64,000 bases of DNA from Dryomyza anilis (Eukaryota; Arthropoda; Insecta; Diptera; Dryomyzidae), in contig OX638132.1 in assembly GCA_951804985.1 (NCBI GenBank), forward strand, positions 24,776,617 through 24,840,616, read 5' to 3'. The notes under the pieces are model-generated. The model did not search any database. It was not told the origin of the DNA and worked only from the letters and a program-made list of their open reading frames with translations. Shown here piece after piece: positions 44,333-55,535 of the stretch. The stretch's first letter is position 1, and the number at the start of each line of letters is the position of its first letter. A program made the position numbers and the translations under genes.

Positions 44333-45583
44333 CTTAGTTTCTAAATTATTCAATCAATTTCAATCAAATTCAACTAGTTTCAATTAAATTGAATCAAATT
44401 CAATCACTTTCAATAAAATTTAACCACTTTCAATAAATTTTAACCATATTTAGGATAAGTATTAATCAAGAAAAGTGTATAAATCAAAATCATAAAACTC
44501 TGAAATTATGATTTAATTTAGATTTTGCGCTGTTTCAATCATGTTCAACTACTCATATAGTTGAATATAACATTGTGATGTGATGGTGATCTCAGCGCAC
44601 CGAGATCAGCAGCTATAGCAACAGTTTGTATCACTTTGGTATTTATATTGCTCACCACAACGTCAACAAATTAATAAAATCTTTGAAAGCAATCATATCA
44701 TTCAATGTGTTCATAACCTATTTTTGCTTATTACATATATTGTTTTCGTTGAATTCCGTTGTTGTTATTCATTTATTTTTTATTGCTTTTTTCGACATCA
44801 ATATTTTTTTTTTATAAACATAACTAATTTTATTAACAACAAAACCACCCACAATATTTGTTTTTATCACACTGGGGTTTCTTTCATGTTGTCTTGTTGT
44901 TACTGTATTTTGATTTATTTTCTAAATTATTTTAAATATTTTTAGCTTTGTTATAAACTACATGCAAAAATAAATAATAAAAAAAAAAATGCAAAAAGTA
45001 CAAATTAAAAAAAACGTGATTCATGTTCATCGATTAGTGATCTGCGGGGCGTCTGCGTAATATTTTGATTAACAATAACTACGAATGACTACATTTATGT
45101 AAATCGATTTTTTGCAGAATATTATAAAATATTTTGTTGCAAATATAATATTTTTGTACAACAATTTTTTAGTGAGTTATTAGTGCATAATTTTAAGTTT
45201 TTTTTGCAATAAAATGTATATAATAATAATTATTAATTGTTTCAATCATAAAATGTTTGCTTCAAACAATACACGAACATAAAATGTTGGCTGCAGATAT
45301 TAATACACTGTGAAGTTAAATAACGTATTTGCATTTCCACAAACTAACAAAAAAAAATGTTTCGACAACATTCGACAATATTTATTGAATATATAAAAAA
45401 GTAATTGCACCAATTGATGCCATACTTAGTTGACTTGAAATACCTTTAACATGTAACGTTCAATTTTTCGTAAATCTATTATAAAATTATTTGTCGCAAC
45501 CAAATGATTTTTAAGAAAGCAGTTGTAGTAACTACTTTCTCGGTTGTTACGATAATTAATTTAATGATTTGAGCAATTATACT
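44333..45583. other. Noncoding stretch
   Basis: No gene or element recognised. Frames of 63 and 73 codons at 44626-44945 overlap each other and are hydrophobic T-run translations. Confidence 0.35.
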
Positions 45584-45585
45584 TA

Positions 45586-45800
45586 CACCCAGATAAAAAT
45601 TCGCTCAAATACCATTAAAATTGGTTAATGGGGCAATTATTGATTTAATAGTATACCAAAAATATACCATAGAAAACTCATTGGCAATGTCATGTTATTT
45701 TCTAGGAGTTAATGGTATTTTCGAATTAAAATAATAATTTATCCTATTGACTATTTTTAATAGTAAAAAACTAGTATTTATATAGTATTTTTTCTGGGTG
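45586..45800 (-). mobile_element. Family B MITE, complete copy (TA flanks)
   Basis: 215 bp from CACCCAGATAAAAATTC to TATTTTTTCTGGGTG with TA at 45584-45585 and 45801-45802. The terminal inverted repeat is about 15 bp. Internal blocks AATTTATCCTATTGACTATT and TTTTAATAGTAAAAAACTAG match, in inverse orientation, 29918 and 52923. The exact TA flanks and matching ends make this the reference copy for family B. Confidence 0.75.
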
Positions 45801-45802
45801 TA

Positions 45803-47358
45803 CCAACCATAAATAAACGTTGTTTAATTAAACAATCTATTGCTTTTAGTTGTTAAAACAGAAACTATTGTAAATAATTCGGTTGCCGCAACCAAATATT
45901 TAGCTATATCACGAATAAAATATTGACAAAATAAAGTAAAGTGGCCAAACAAATTCGATTTCAAATTTAGCTGTCAAAAACATAGAACAAACAAGAGATA
46001 AGCAATCAATAATCCGATGGCACACCAAAAATATGCAAAAACTCCACGAAATTTTTTTTGGATAGGCATCAACACAAAAAAAAAGAATATTCTAATTTAC
46101 AGAATTTGTATATCACTTCGATAATTTTTTTGTTTTGTAAATTTTTACTTCTTTGTGCAAATTCCTATTTCCATGACTTGCTTCTGTAATTAAAACTCAG
46201 TACGTAAGATATTTGCAGACTGTTTAGTTTTTTAAAGAAAAAAAACATGTAGCTTTGTAAAACTTTTTAAATTATTGAAATCGGTTAATAAAAACCAGAG
46301 TTATTTATTTATTTATTTATTTATTTATTTTTTTACGACAAAAAATGCAAATCTGTGTACATTTTTCATTTTTGAAATATCGTTAAAAAATATATTGTAA
46401 GCTAATTTATCTATCTTTTGGCTATACCAAATGAGAATAATATGCGCGCCACCAAACGCGCAAACGAAAATTCTATAGTTCGCTTGTTTGCCGACGTTCA
46501 TTCGCTGCCTTACCGAAACTACAACACAAAGACAATATTATATTTTCTCACTCATACATAAATTATTTGAAATACATCCCTGCAGGATCAATGATAGATA
46601 TATGACCCGTAAATTTACTAGTAATGAAAACTTACTTTTTTCGCGCGTTGGTTTGATAAACACTAAAAGAAAGTATATTGAAAAGAGTATTTTTATATAT
46701 TGCTTATTTATGTATTTATATTTTAGATATCATCAAAGTGGAAGGGTCGTCTGCATTAAACAAATGCAAGGAAGGAAGCAAAACAATGGCAAATAAAAGT
46801 TTAATAGTAATCGTTTTAAATCTACAAAGCAAACATTACATTCAACGCAATAAAAATTAAAACTATAAAATTTTGTGTTTTTGGTTTTATTTGATCTAAT
46901 TTTGGTTAGTTTACTATTTATTTCACCGTCACTAACCTCAAAATTAAAACAGTTTATGTTACGTAAAATTTTTCGTAATTTTACCAGTAATTTAATCGTC
47001 ACTTATTACGAAAAGAAGAGTGGCAAACATATATTCAATTGTATCTCTTTGTAGATGAGTGAGAAAGAGATAAAAATTCACACGCACACAAAAGTTTCGG
47101 TCATTTATATCCCGACGCTCCTAAAAACGTTATAGAAACTTTTACTGAAACTTTCAGTTTTGCTACTAGTAATATTACTGCTCACATGACCGGTAGTGTT
47201 CTTGCTGGGTGTAAGCTTGCATCGCGAGGACGCGCTGCGGCTATAGTTGTGCTCAGCAACGGTGAATGTTAATGCAATTAATTACATAGTCGTTTAAGTA
47301 AATAATTTATTTGTATTGATGTAACTTTGTAATTGGTGTAACTTTGTAATTGATTAAC
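45803..47358. other. Noncoding stretch
   Basis: Holds a (TTTA)n run at 46301-46330. The frames at 46488-46860 (102 and 60 codons) have no domain and overlap an 89-codon frame on the other strand. TTTCGTAATTTTACCAGTAA and ACTAGTAATATTACTGCT words near 46970 and 47165 are partly inverse, perhaps an old foldback. Confidence 0.35.
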
Positions 47359-47368
47359 GTTGTAATTA

Positions 47369-47672
47369 TAATAATAGTTTGGCACTACAGTCCCATAAGA
47401 ACTCAGGTCGAGCTCTCTCACCATTTTGAGCTGTTATATTTGTACTCAAAGTGGTGGCACCTACAGTTTATTGCCGAATCCGAACGGCGGGTGAGAGCTT
47501 TTCATAGGCAATGCTTTACTCTCGTAGGTTTGCCATTTACTGCTGAGAGGTAGCGCGGTATAGAAATTTGTTTCTATGAAAAGACGTTGTTAGCCCCAGT
47601 CCAGGCTTGAACCGGGTACCTTTCGGCTCGTAATCCACCGCACTAACCGATGAGCCACCGCGGCTATACGCG
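47369..47672 (-). mobile_element. tRNA-derived SINE, complete copy 2 (best preserved)
   Basis: 304 bp flanked by the 10-bp direct repeat GTTGTAATTA (47359-47368 and 47673-47682). On the minus strand the head reads GCCGCGGTGGCTCATCGGTT (A box) and, after an anticodon-arm-like part, ACCCGGTTCAAGCC (B box GGTTCAAGCC fits the pol III consensus). The body is shared with the other copies and the tail is a short ATT repeat. The head lacks the duplication seen in copies 1 and 5, so it is the best guide to the ancestral form. The tRNA of origin is not clear to me. Confidence 0.85.
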
Positions 47673-47682
47673 GTTGTAATTA

Positions 47683-48169
47683 ATATGATTAAATATTTAA
47701 TCAATACAATTAATTCAATGGTCGTTTCAGCAAATTAAGCAATAGAAGGTTTTCGAAATTCAGTTTTTAATGACATATTATAGCTTTTAATATTTCGCGT
47801 CGTTTGGTGTTAAAATCATCCAGATACCACGATTTAAAAAGTAAATTACGCAATATATCCGAATTAAAAACTAATGGAATCACTATACCTTTTACAAAAT
47901 TATATTATCAATGTTGAATTTCATAAATTTTTTAATTGACAATCAATAAAAATAAAGTTAAATATGTTTTACCGTTGAAAAAAAAATATTTGCCTATAGT
48001 GAATATGTGATTTTACCACATCCCTGAACACGCAAATATCATTGGTATGAGAATGACATCGACAGGTAGTAGTGCATCTGAAGGTTAAACCACGAATTTT
48101 AATATAAATTTAATTTTAAAACGATAAAATGCTATTTTTGTATGAAACAATATTGTATTACAAATTGTT
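47683..48169. other. AT-rich noncoding gap
   Basis: No recognisable feature. Confidence 0.3.
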
Positions 48170-48362
48170 GGTGCAAAAAAGGGTCAATTCCAGCAGTTTA
48201 AATTACATGGAAAATATAAGTTTTTTCTTTGCAAATCCACAAATACATAAATAGTTTATACGTTCGATTTTTTGAAAACAAATATCGCAAATTTAGCAGT
48301 TTTTACAGTTTTATTGATTTTCCAGCTAAGTGAAAAATGGATTTAACCCTTTTTTTTGCACC
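48170..48362. mobile_element. Small MITE with GGTGCAAAAAAGGGT ends
   Basis: 193 bp starting GGTGCAAAAAAGGGTCAATTCC and ending in the inverse GGATTTAACCCTTTTTTTTGCACC-like sequence (two extra T in the right A/T run). The terminal inverted repeat is about 20 bp. The interior is noncoding. I found no clear target-site duplication, so its superfamily is open. Confidence 0.6.
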
Positions 48363-48474
48363 AAACCCTTCAATTGTACAGATGTAACTTTGTGTTTTAT
48401 TTTTTTGTATATATTATTAATAAATATGATTAAATATTTAATTAATACTATTAAATGTCGTATCGGGAATTGGA

Positions 48475-48690
48475 CAATTAAAAATTGATAATGAAAAAAT
48501 AGACAAAAAAAAACTCTTGTTGTTCATGTTTAAATATCTTTTGATTGAAACCCCGTCGAGGTGTCATTTTAAAGCTAATAATACAGGCTTTTAGAGGTCG
48601 TAACACCTATAGCTGAGCATGTTCTCAGTGGTCAGCATCCTTGCACTTCAAATTGTATATCCTTAAAAAGGATCCTTTTTAAAATTCTAA
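48475..48690. mobile_element. Partial relative of the 48896 foldback
   Basis: TTGTTCATGTTTAAATATC, GGTGTCATTTTAAAGCTAAT and, in inverse sense, the GTGGTCAGCATCCTTGCA block correspond to parts of the following foldback (GGTTGTTCATATTTCAATATC, CTCGTTTTAAAGCTAATAG, TGCAAGGATAATGACCAC). No terminal repeat is preserved. Confidence 0.45.
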
Positions 48691-48895
48691 TTCTAAATGT
48701 TTATTGATTTATTATAAATGTTCGTACCAAAGTTCAAGAAGCTGTTGGTTCTTCAAAACATTATACAGTCTAGTACTCAAAATAAATGGGAATTTGCACA
48801 TTGAAGTGGAACATAAAAAAACTCGAATAACTCATTCATTGTTTTTCGATGTATATCCAAATATATAGGTTGTGAAATGTTGTATGGGCCATTCC

Positions 48896-49528
48896 ACACC
48901 AAATCGACCAAAAAAAGTAAATTTTGAGATTTTACCTTTTCGATTTCAATGAAATTTGGGCAGCTGATAAAGCTTATTGAGATATGTATTGACCATTTTT
49001 TTTTTTTAATTTTTGCACTTCTACTTCCAGAGTTACGGTGCTTTAAAGTTACAAAAAATGGACCAAAAATCTCTTTTGTATGGTTGTTCATATTTCAATA
49101 TCATTTAAAGTTGATATGCTAGAAACTGCATTGATGGCTCGTTTTAAAGCTAATAGAACAACCAAATTACACGATTTGTTCAGAATTTTTAAAAGGGTCC
49201 TTTGAAATGCAAGGATAATGACCACGGGTCACATGTTAAAGTTTAGAATTTACAACTCAATTTTTCTTAAAGCCTGTTAAATTACCTTTAAAACGAGCCA
49301 TCAACGAAGTTTATAACATTTCTACTTTAAGAGACATTGAAATATAAACAACCATACAAAAATGATTTTTGGTCCATTTTTTGTAACTTTGAATTACTGT
49401 ATCTCTGGAAGTAGAAGTCGAAAAAATTGGTCAATGCATATCTCAATAAGCTTTATCAGCTGCCCAAATTTCACTGAAATCGAAGAAGGTGAGTTCCAAC
49501 CGCTGGTCGATTTGGTGTGGAATGGACC
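48896..49528. mobile_element. Foldback element, 633 bp, about 250-bp inverted arms
   Basis: The left end is GGGCCATTCCACACCAAATC and the right end its inverse (GATTTGGTGTGGAATGGACC). The arms match with moderate divergence over most of their length: GGGCAGCTGATAAAGCTTAT, CTTCTACTTCCAGAG, AAAAATGGACCAAAAATC and GATGGCTCGTTTTAAAG occur once on each arm. The centre (about 49180-49260) is unique. G-rich ends recall PIF/Harbinger or Kolobok elements, but the flanks (TAT left, TAA right) do not settle it. The 104-codon frame (48777-49091) lies in the arm and shows no domain. Confidence 0.75.
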
Positions 49529-49607
49529 TAATATGTTTTAAGTTTTATAAGTAGCTATATGTTGAATACTTTACGAGTTATTGGTTTTAAAGAGTATTGT
49601 ATAAAAA

Positions 49608-49923
49608 CACAGAAAAAAATAATCAACGTAAATATAGCAACCGACATTAATTGCATTCATTAATCAATCCGGCAATGAAATTCTCTAATTTAATGGAAAC
49701 ATTTGCTATTCTTCGTTAATTCCGCAATTCCGTTTTTTCCCGCATTTTTAGAAAATATAATTGCTGAAACTGCGCCGACTAATATTCATATTAACAAACG
49801 AAATTGCTGAATTAACGAAGAATAGAAAATGTTTTCATTAAGTTAGTGAATTTCATTGCTGAATTGATTAATTAATGCAATTAATGTCGGTTGCTATATT
49901 TACGTCGATTATATTTTACTGTG
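49608..49923. mobile_element. MITE with about 125-bp inverted arms and CACAGAAAAAAAT end
   Basis: 316 bp from CACAGAAAAAAATAATC to TATATTTTACTGTG. The arms share AACGTAAATATAGCAACCGA, CATTAATTGCATT, ATTAATCAAT and TATTCTTCGTTAATTC, so the element folds into one long hairpin. The termini are the same as in family A while the arms are unrelated to it, suggesting a shared transposase. Clear TA flanks are not preserved. Confidence 0.75.
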
Positions 49924-50689
49924 ATGTGCAAACGTCAACAAAAAAAAAATCAAGTCGTTAAAAATGATAATACTAAAAATTCTCTGCATTCAAACCAAAA
50001 ATAAACCAAAAGAAAAATAATAGTTTGTTGAAAATTGTTTGCTGCCATCGCAACCATTTAAATAACATAAAAACTGTATCGTAAACACGTGAGTGTTGCC
50101 ATACTTTTGGCACACTTTGACTGCAGCCGCACGAGTGCATCAACGTTGCCACAGCGAACAAAATGCTGCACAAAGTTTTTAGCTGGTTTTATGTGTTTTT
50201 TATGATTAATTTTTACGATTTTTTAATTATTGTATGTTTGCTCTTGTTTGTTATTTTTATGTGTGTCTGGGAGTAGGCAGCAAATTATGTTGCTGATTAT
50301 ATATGGTTTTATGACTGATTGTTGTTGTATTATTGCTGTATAGATGTTGTATTAAAACTGCATTTTTTTTTACTGTATTATTGCTGTCAAACAAACTCAT
50401 TAAATGTTTGGTATTCGACATTATGATATTTTAAAGATCTTGTTAAACATTGTTTATTCTTTATTGTGTTTTTATATCTATTGTTTATATTTTTGTGATA
50501 ATATTGCTGTTAACATTTTTTTTTTATATATTAATTTTTATATTTTTTATGATTTTTAAAAACATTTTGTATTAAAATGTTTTTCCAAATATTAGTCATA
50601 GTTAATGAATATACTTTTAAAATAACGATAAACTGTTGTTTTTAAATATAATATTTTTCAACAGTATCTACCCAGTCTTAAAGTATATC
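49924..50689. other. Noncoding stretch
   Basis: No gene seen; T- and A-rich with short TTGTTG tracts. Confidence 0.35.
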
Positions 50690-50830
50690 TTTTATTACAA
50701 GAAATAATATTTAAAAATTTATCACTGTGATATAGCAATATTTTCGAAGCAATTTTAACATTTATTACAAGAAATGATATTTAAAAATATATCACTCCGA
50801 TATCGCAATATTTTCTAAGCAATTTAGAAT
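50690..50830 (+). repeat. 71-bp tandem duplication
   Basis: TTTATTACAAGAAATAATATT starts at about 50690 and again, with few changes, at about 50760; shared words include TTAAAAAT, TATCACT and ATAGCAATATTTTC / ATCGCAATATTTTC. Confidence 0.85.
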
Positions 50831-51374
50831 GTTTTTTTTTTACTTTTCGATATCAATTCGATTTTCAACAGAACTTATTGAACTTATATCTATCTACGAG
50901 TGTAGACAATCCCGGACCATTTTTCAATCCCGAAATTTCGAGACTAAACAACTTTGAAACCCGTGATTAGTTCCTGAATTTAAAAATAGTTTTTATTTTC
51001 GGTGACAATAGTTTTTAATAAAACAAAAATATAGTATAAAGTAGTTATTTTTTTTTTAAACGTAAAAGTATTTGGTTTAGTGTACAATTTTTTAAATATT
51101 TCTTTCTTATATATAATAATTTTGGAGTTTATTTTATACTGCTAACCTTATAATATTCAGACTTTTGTAAAAAGCTGTGTTCTGTGTCTTGTGAATTTTT
51201 TGTAATTGGAGTTTGTGATACTCTCAATTGATATTATTGAAATAAATTTAGATCTGACAGAAATAATGGATTATCAGTTTTTGAAACCGATATTTCATTC
51301 TCTGCAGTTTCAAATTCAATATTTTTAAAAGTATTTTGTTATTAATGAAGTTCACAGTTCCCCCGTCCATACAC
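50831..51374. other. Noncoding stretch
   Basis: Nothing recognised, apart from AATCCCGGACC / AATCCCGAAATTTC words at 50910-50940 that recur at 52610-52710. Confidence 0.3.
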
Positions 51375-52115
51375 TCGAAATAATTTCTAGTACATTTTAC
51401 GAAATATTTTTTCGTAATTTTTAATATCGTAAAATACACGAATAGTAGAATACACGAAACATTTGTACTTTCTATTTTTTTTTTCCATAATATTTTTTAC
51501 GAATGATTCGTTTGTATTACGAAACAATATTCGTAAAATTAAACCAACAACAAAATTACGAATATTTCGTATATATTACGAAACTTTTTCTATTTAATTT
51601 TTTTTACAAAAGAACAACATGTTTTACGAATGAGCTTTGCATTTTATTTTACGAAACATTCTTATTTTTTACGAATAATTAGTAAAAACAGTAATCCGTT
51701 GCGTCAAATAGTAACTTGGAGCTGCATTTTATTTTAATTGGTATCGCGGTCGCAAGCAGATAGTTTTAAAATACAAACAGTGAGTTCTGTTTGTGTTAAA
51801 AGTTCAAAAAAAAAAGGAACATTTCATATTTTTATGAATACATCGTCATTTTCATAGTCAGTTTTTTTAAACAAAGTATTTGTGTAGTTTACAAATAATT
51901 CGTAAACTCTTTGATATGTGTTTCATAAAATGTACGAATACTATCGTCAAAAGTACGAATACTTTCGTAAAATGTACGAATCTATTTCTAAAAAGGTAGA
52001 CAAATGTTTAATAAATTACGAATCTTTCGTAATATGTACGAATAGCTTTCGTAGATAAAATCTATGAATAGTTTCGTAAAATAAACAATTGATATTCGTA
52101 ATTTTATCATCATGT
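51375..52115 (-). mobile_element. Element packed with TTCGTAAA/TTTACGAA palindromes, copy 2
   Basis: About 740 bp with more than 25 TTACGAA/TTCGTAA words. The part 51830-52110 is the inverse of 17247-17530. It extends to the left by about 450 bp of further TTCGTAA-rich sequence not present in copy 1. No coding content is visible. Confidence 0.6.
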
Positions 52116-52272
52116 TAAGCCCGAATTAGCATGTTTAATGTTATTTCATTTATGTACTCTGACTATCTGAATTTAGTTCTTATAAACAATTGATATTCGT
52201 CATCATGCTAAGCCCGAATTAGCATGTTTAATGTTATTCCATTTATGTACTCTGATTATCTGAATTTAGTTT
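52081..52272 (+). repeat. Tandem duplication, 101 and 91 bp
   Basis: ATAAACAATTGATATTCGT starts at 52081 and 52182. Both units contain TAAGCCCGAATTAGCATGTT, TAATGTTATT and TTTATGTACTCTGA. The second lacks an AATTTTAT block. The junction uses the end of the palindrome-rich element, so the duplication came after that insertion. Confidence 0.9.
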
Positions 52273-52922
52273 CTGTCAAAATTTGGTATCTATCGATCGG
52301 TCGATCCTAATCAAACTATTTTAAATACTTACTATACATATTGGATTCAGTATACGTTTCAAATTGGATGTTTTTGAATTTTGTAATATTCTAAGTAGAC
52401 TTACCAATTTTTGGTTTTTAATAAACAAATACTGGGAAAAACGTTGATAAGAACGCCTTTCTATTAATTTTAAAAACTCAAGAAAATTATAAAACAATTT
52501 TGAGGGCTCCACCTGCAAAAATAACTTTTTAGATTAAGTGTGTTATAGAATGGAAGGGTCGACATTATAATTGTTTACTATTTTTTAGTATTAGTTTTTA
52601 ACATTATAAATCGTGATAATCCCGGAATTTAAAAATGATCCCGGGATTAGTTTTTCATGACTAATTTGACTGAAATCGCAGAATCCCGTGATCCCGAGGT
52701 CCCGGAATTGACATTGCCAGTATGATACGTCCAATATGACAGAGTTTTTCGAAAAACCCGATAAATCAGACATTTTATGAGAACAAACGCTCAATTTATC
52801 CACTAATAACAACACAAGGAAGGTTCTTCGGACGGATGGTTCTTCTTTTGAAAATACATTTCTAAGTACACGAGTTTAAAAAATATACTGCACATACCTT
52901 TGGATTGTATATGTCGAATGTA
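52273..52922. other. Noncoding stretch with ATCCCGGGAT words
   Basis: No gene. AATCCCGGAATTT, ATGATCCCGGGATTAG, GAATCCCGTGATCCCG and GGTCCCGGAATTG cluster at 52618-52710. Confidence 0.35.
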
Positions 52923-53139
52923 CAAAGAAAAAATGCTATATAAATAATAGTTTTTTACTATTAAAAATAGTCAATAGGATAAATTATTATTTTAATCGGA
53001 AAATACCATTATATACTACAAAATACCATGACATTTCCATTGAGTTTATATGAAAATATTTATTTTTTGTGTACTATTAAATAAATAATTGTCCTATTGA
53101 CCAATTTTAATGGGATTTAAGGGATTTTTTTTCTGGGTG
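52923..53139 (+). mobile_element. Family B MITE, copy 3
   Basis: 217 bp from CAAAGAAAAAATGC (after TA at 52921-52922) to TTTTTTTTCTGGGTG. Internal blocks TATATAAATAATAGTTTTTT, AATAGTCAATAGGATAAAT and TAATCGGAAAATACCATTA are shared with copies at 29918, 45586 and 55431. Confidence 0.7.
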
Positions 53140-54427
53140 AATGTAATGAAAAAGGTTAATGTAATATGCATAAACTACTTACATTAGTTTCTGCATATAA
53201 AAGCGTTCCAAATTCAAGAACAAATTGGTGCTGTTAATTGCCCCCTACGCCCGTGAATCCTGAATCCTTCCCAATCAACCTTTTTTTTCGTGCACATTTA
53301 TCTCTCACACTTAAAATATATGTAGCTCATAAGATCATAAATTTTCTCTACACTTTGCAAAAATATCATTACTCTTCGTCGATCTTCGCATTTTGTACCC
53401 ATTGCAGATGTGAGCTAAAAGTTGTTGCTCTTTCAATTTAATATGTGCTCTTAAAAACTAGTTTGTTTCTATTTTTTTTCATTTCTCTTAACAGTTTTTC
53501 GGATTATTATTTCTCGTCTAGAGAACACATTGAGCAATTGGCCGATCGATCCGATCGTCTCGTTCTCAGAGAAAAATAAAATATCATTCTGCGTGTGTTG
53601 CTGTTTTATGCGAAGATGAGAATCATAGCCAAAGAGGGTTTTTTGCGAGACAACATTCGCGATCGTTAGGTTTTGCTCGTGCAAATTTTGAGCATTAAAT
53701 AATACAAACAACAAAAAGCGAAAACAAAAAGGTCAAAATTCTATTTCAAGGTTAGATTTACACAAGTGCTTGTTCTTCTTGTTGTTGTTGTTGCTCGTAG
53801 TGTGGTGTTGCTCGAATTGTTTTTTTTTTATTGTTTTCGTCTTCTTCTTCTCTTGATCATGCGTTCCCATTTTTTCCCATTATTTTGATTATTTGTTTAT
53901 TTGTCGTCGTCGAAGCAACGCAGCTCAGTGCAGTGCAGAGCTGTGTTCACAACAATTGTCATAGACAGCGCTGGCGCTGCTTTTCTCGCTAACGCTTTTA
54001 TTATTCTAGTAGTTTCTGTTATCATTTTAGAACATTAACACAATACAATTATTTTAAATAAATGAAAACTTTGAAATAGTTAAAAATAACTCTGTATCAA
54101 GTAGTTAAATCTATTGGTATCATTGCTAAAGTTCAGTTGTTGTGCTTTTTGTTTTACAGAAAGGTAATAATAAAGCTGATTATCAAACATTTTGCTTATC
54201 ATTTATTATTTTGTCAAAAATCAAAAATAAATACTAAGAAATAACCATTCTGCGCAGCACTCAAGACTATTTTTGTGTTATGTAAAATAACTCCCTGATT
54301 CCGAAGATACGGTTTAAAATGTTTTCTTTTGATAGGTTTACAAAATATCGACTTTTGAACCGAGCTTACAAAATATCATATTTGCATATATCTCGCGTTC
54401 TAAGTAACTCATATGATCAAATGTTTT
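53140..54427. other. Noncoding island
   Basis: Includes a G+C-richer part at 53760-54000 (TTGTTGTTGTTGCTCG, GTCGTCGTCGAAGCAACGC, CAGCGCTGGCGCTG) that is unlike the surrounding repeats. Frames of 67 and 81 codons show no domain. It could be regulatory or transcribed, but nothing visible proves it. Confidence 0.35.
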
Positions 54428-55099
54428 TATACTCTACACTAAGAGTGAAAGGGTATATTCTGTTTGGTACGCCGTTTGTAACACCCAGAAGGAAGCATCT
54501 CCGGTATGGAAAAGTATATATATTCTTGATCAGCATGACCTCCTGAGTCGATTTAGCGATGTCCGTCTGTCCGTCTGTCTGTCCGTCTGTCTGTTTGTTG
54601 AAATCCTTACTACTTTTAAAATTGAAGAGCTAGATAAATGAAACTTATAACTTAGATTACTACGCTGTATGTGCGAAAAAATTGACGAGATCGGTCCATT
54701 GTGACCTATGATCCGACCACTTATGTTCAAATACCTCATATAAAATGTACATAAAATGATCAATTCTTACGTATACGTGCTTAGGTAAACTTTTTTGGTC
54801 AAATATATATTGACATCATGCTCAAATACATGATAACACAAAAAAAAACTCGAAATTCGGTACACCTACCCATTTGTAAATATGGGTATCAAATGAATGG
54901 AAATTCTTCAGCGATTGAATGTTTGTAGTTATTTTCAGGATTCGTATACCCTGGTGACCTATATATCACTTTGAATGGTAACCACACAAATGTGTAGGGT
55001 ATTTATAGTCGGCTTAGACCGACTATAATTTTGATAATCCTAACTATCATAATTACACCTACTTTAAAATTTCCCATGTGATCTAACCTTCCCAACTGG
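54428..55099 (+). mobile_element. DINE-1-like Helitron relative, copy 3
   Basis: Starts TATACTCTACACTAAGAGTG and keeps the whole order of copy 2: AACACCCAGAAGGAAGCATC, TATATTCTTGATCAGCATG, (GTCY)n at 54560-54596, CGACCACTTATGTTCAAATA, the subterminal GTGTAGGGTAT, a perfect hairpin TATAGTCGG-CTTAGA-CCGACTATA (55004-55027), and the AACTGG end. The close match to copy 2 over 670 bp indicates a fairly recent family. Confidence 0.75.
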
Positions 55100-55430
55100 T
55101 TCAATTTCTTATCGAAAATCTCAAATTTCGTTTAAAATTTTCTCAATTTCAAATGGAAAATCTCAACTTCATTTCCAATTTCATATGGAAAATCTTAATT
55201 TCATTTGGAATTTTATACATTTCAGTTGAAAATAGTGTAGTGTACACTATACATAATAATGCGTTACGAAATATATGTCCATTCCAGTCATACATTCAAA
55301 TATTCAGTAAATATTTCCCAAACAATACATTAAATTTAAATGTTATAATGATTAGCTGTAGGGTGCTGGTTTTTACTTTTTTTTTTTCAAATTTTCAAAT
55401 TTTTCAGTTCAGTCGCTCAGAAGCATTCCT
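55100..55430. other. Noncoding stretch with a short imperfect repeat
   Basis: At 55110-55215 words such as AATTTCATATGGAAAATCT recur about three times. The 126-codon frame at 55153-55533 starts in this repeat and runs into the following MITE fragment, so it is not a gene. Confidence 0.5.
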
Positions 55431-55535
55431 TAGAAAAAAATACTATATAAATAATAGTTTTTTACTATTAAAAAAAATAAATAAGATAAATTATTATTTT
55501 AATCGGAAAATACCATTAAATACTAGAAAATAAAG
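55431..55535 (+). mobile_element. Family B MITE, left-end fragment
   Basis: TAGAAAAAAATACTATATAA, TAATAGTTTTTTACTATTA and TAATCGGAAAATACCATTAA match the family B left half; the right half is missing. Confidence 0.7.

Noticed and set aside
47595..47666. Functional tRNA gene on the minus strand
   Set aside because: A and B boxes fit, but the acceptor and anticodon stems do not pair properly and the sequence is part of a repeated SINE with target-site duplications.
55153..55533. 126-codon frame
   Set aside because: It runs from a short degenerate repeat into a family B MITE fragment and consists of Phe/Ile/Asn/Lys.
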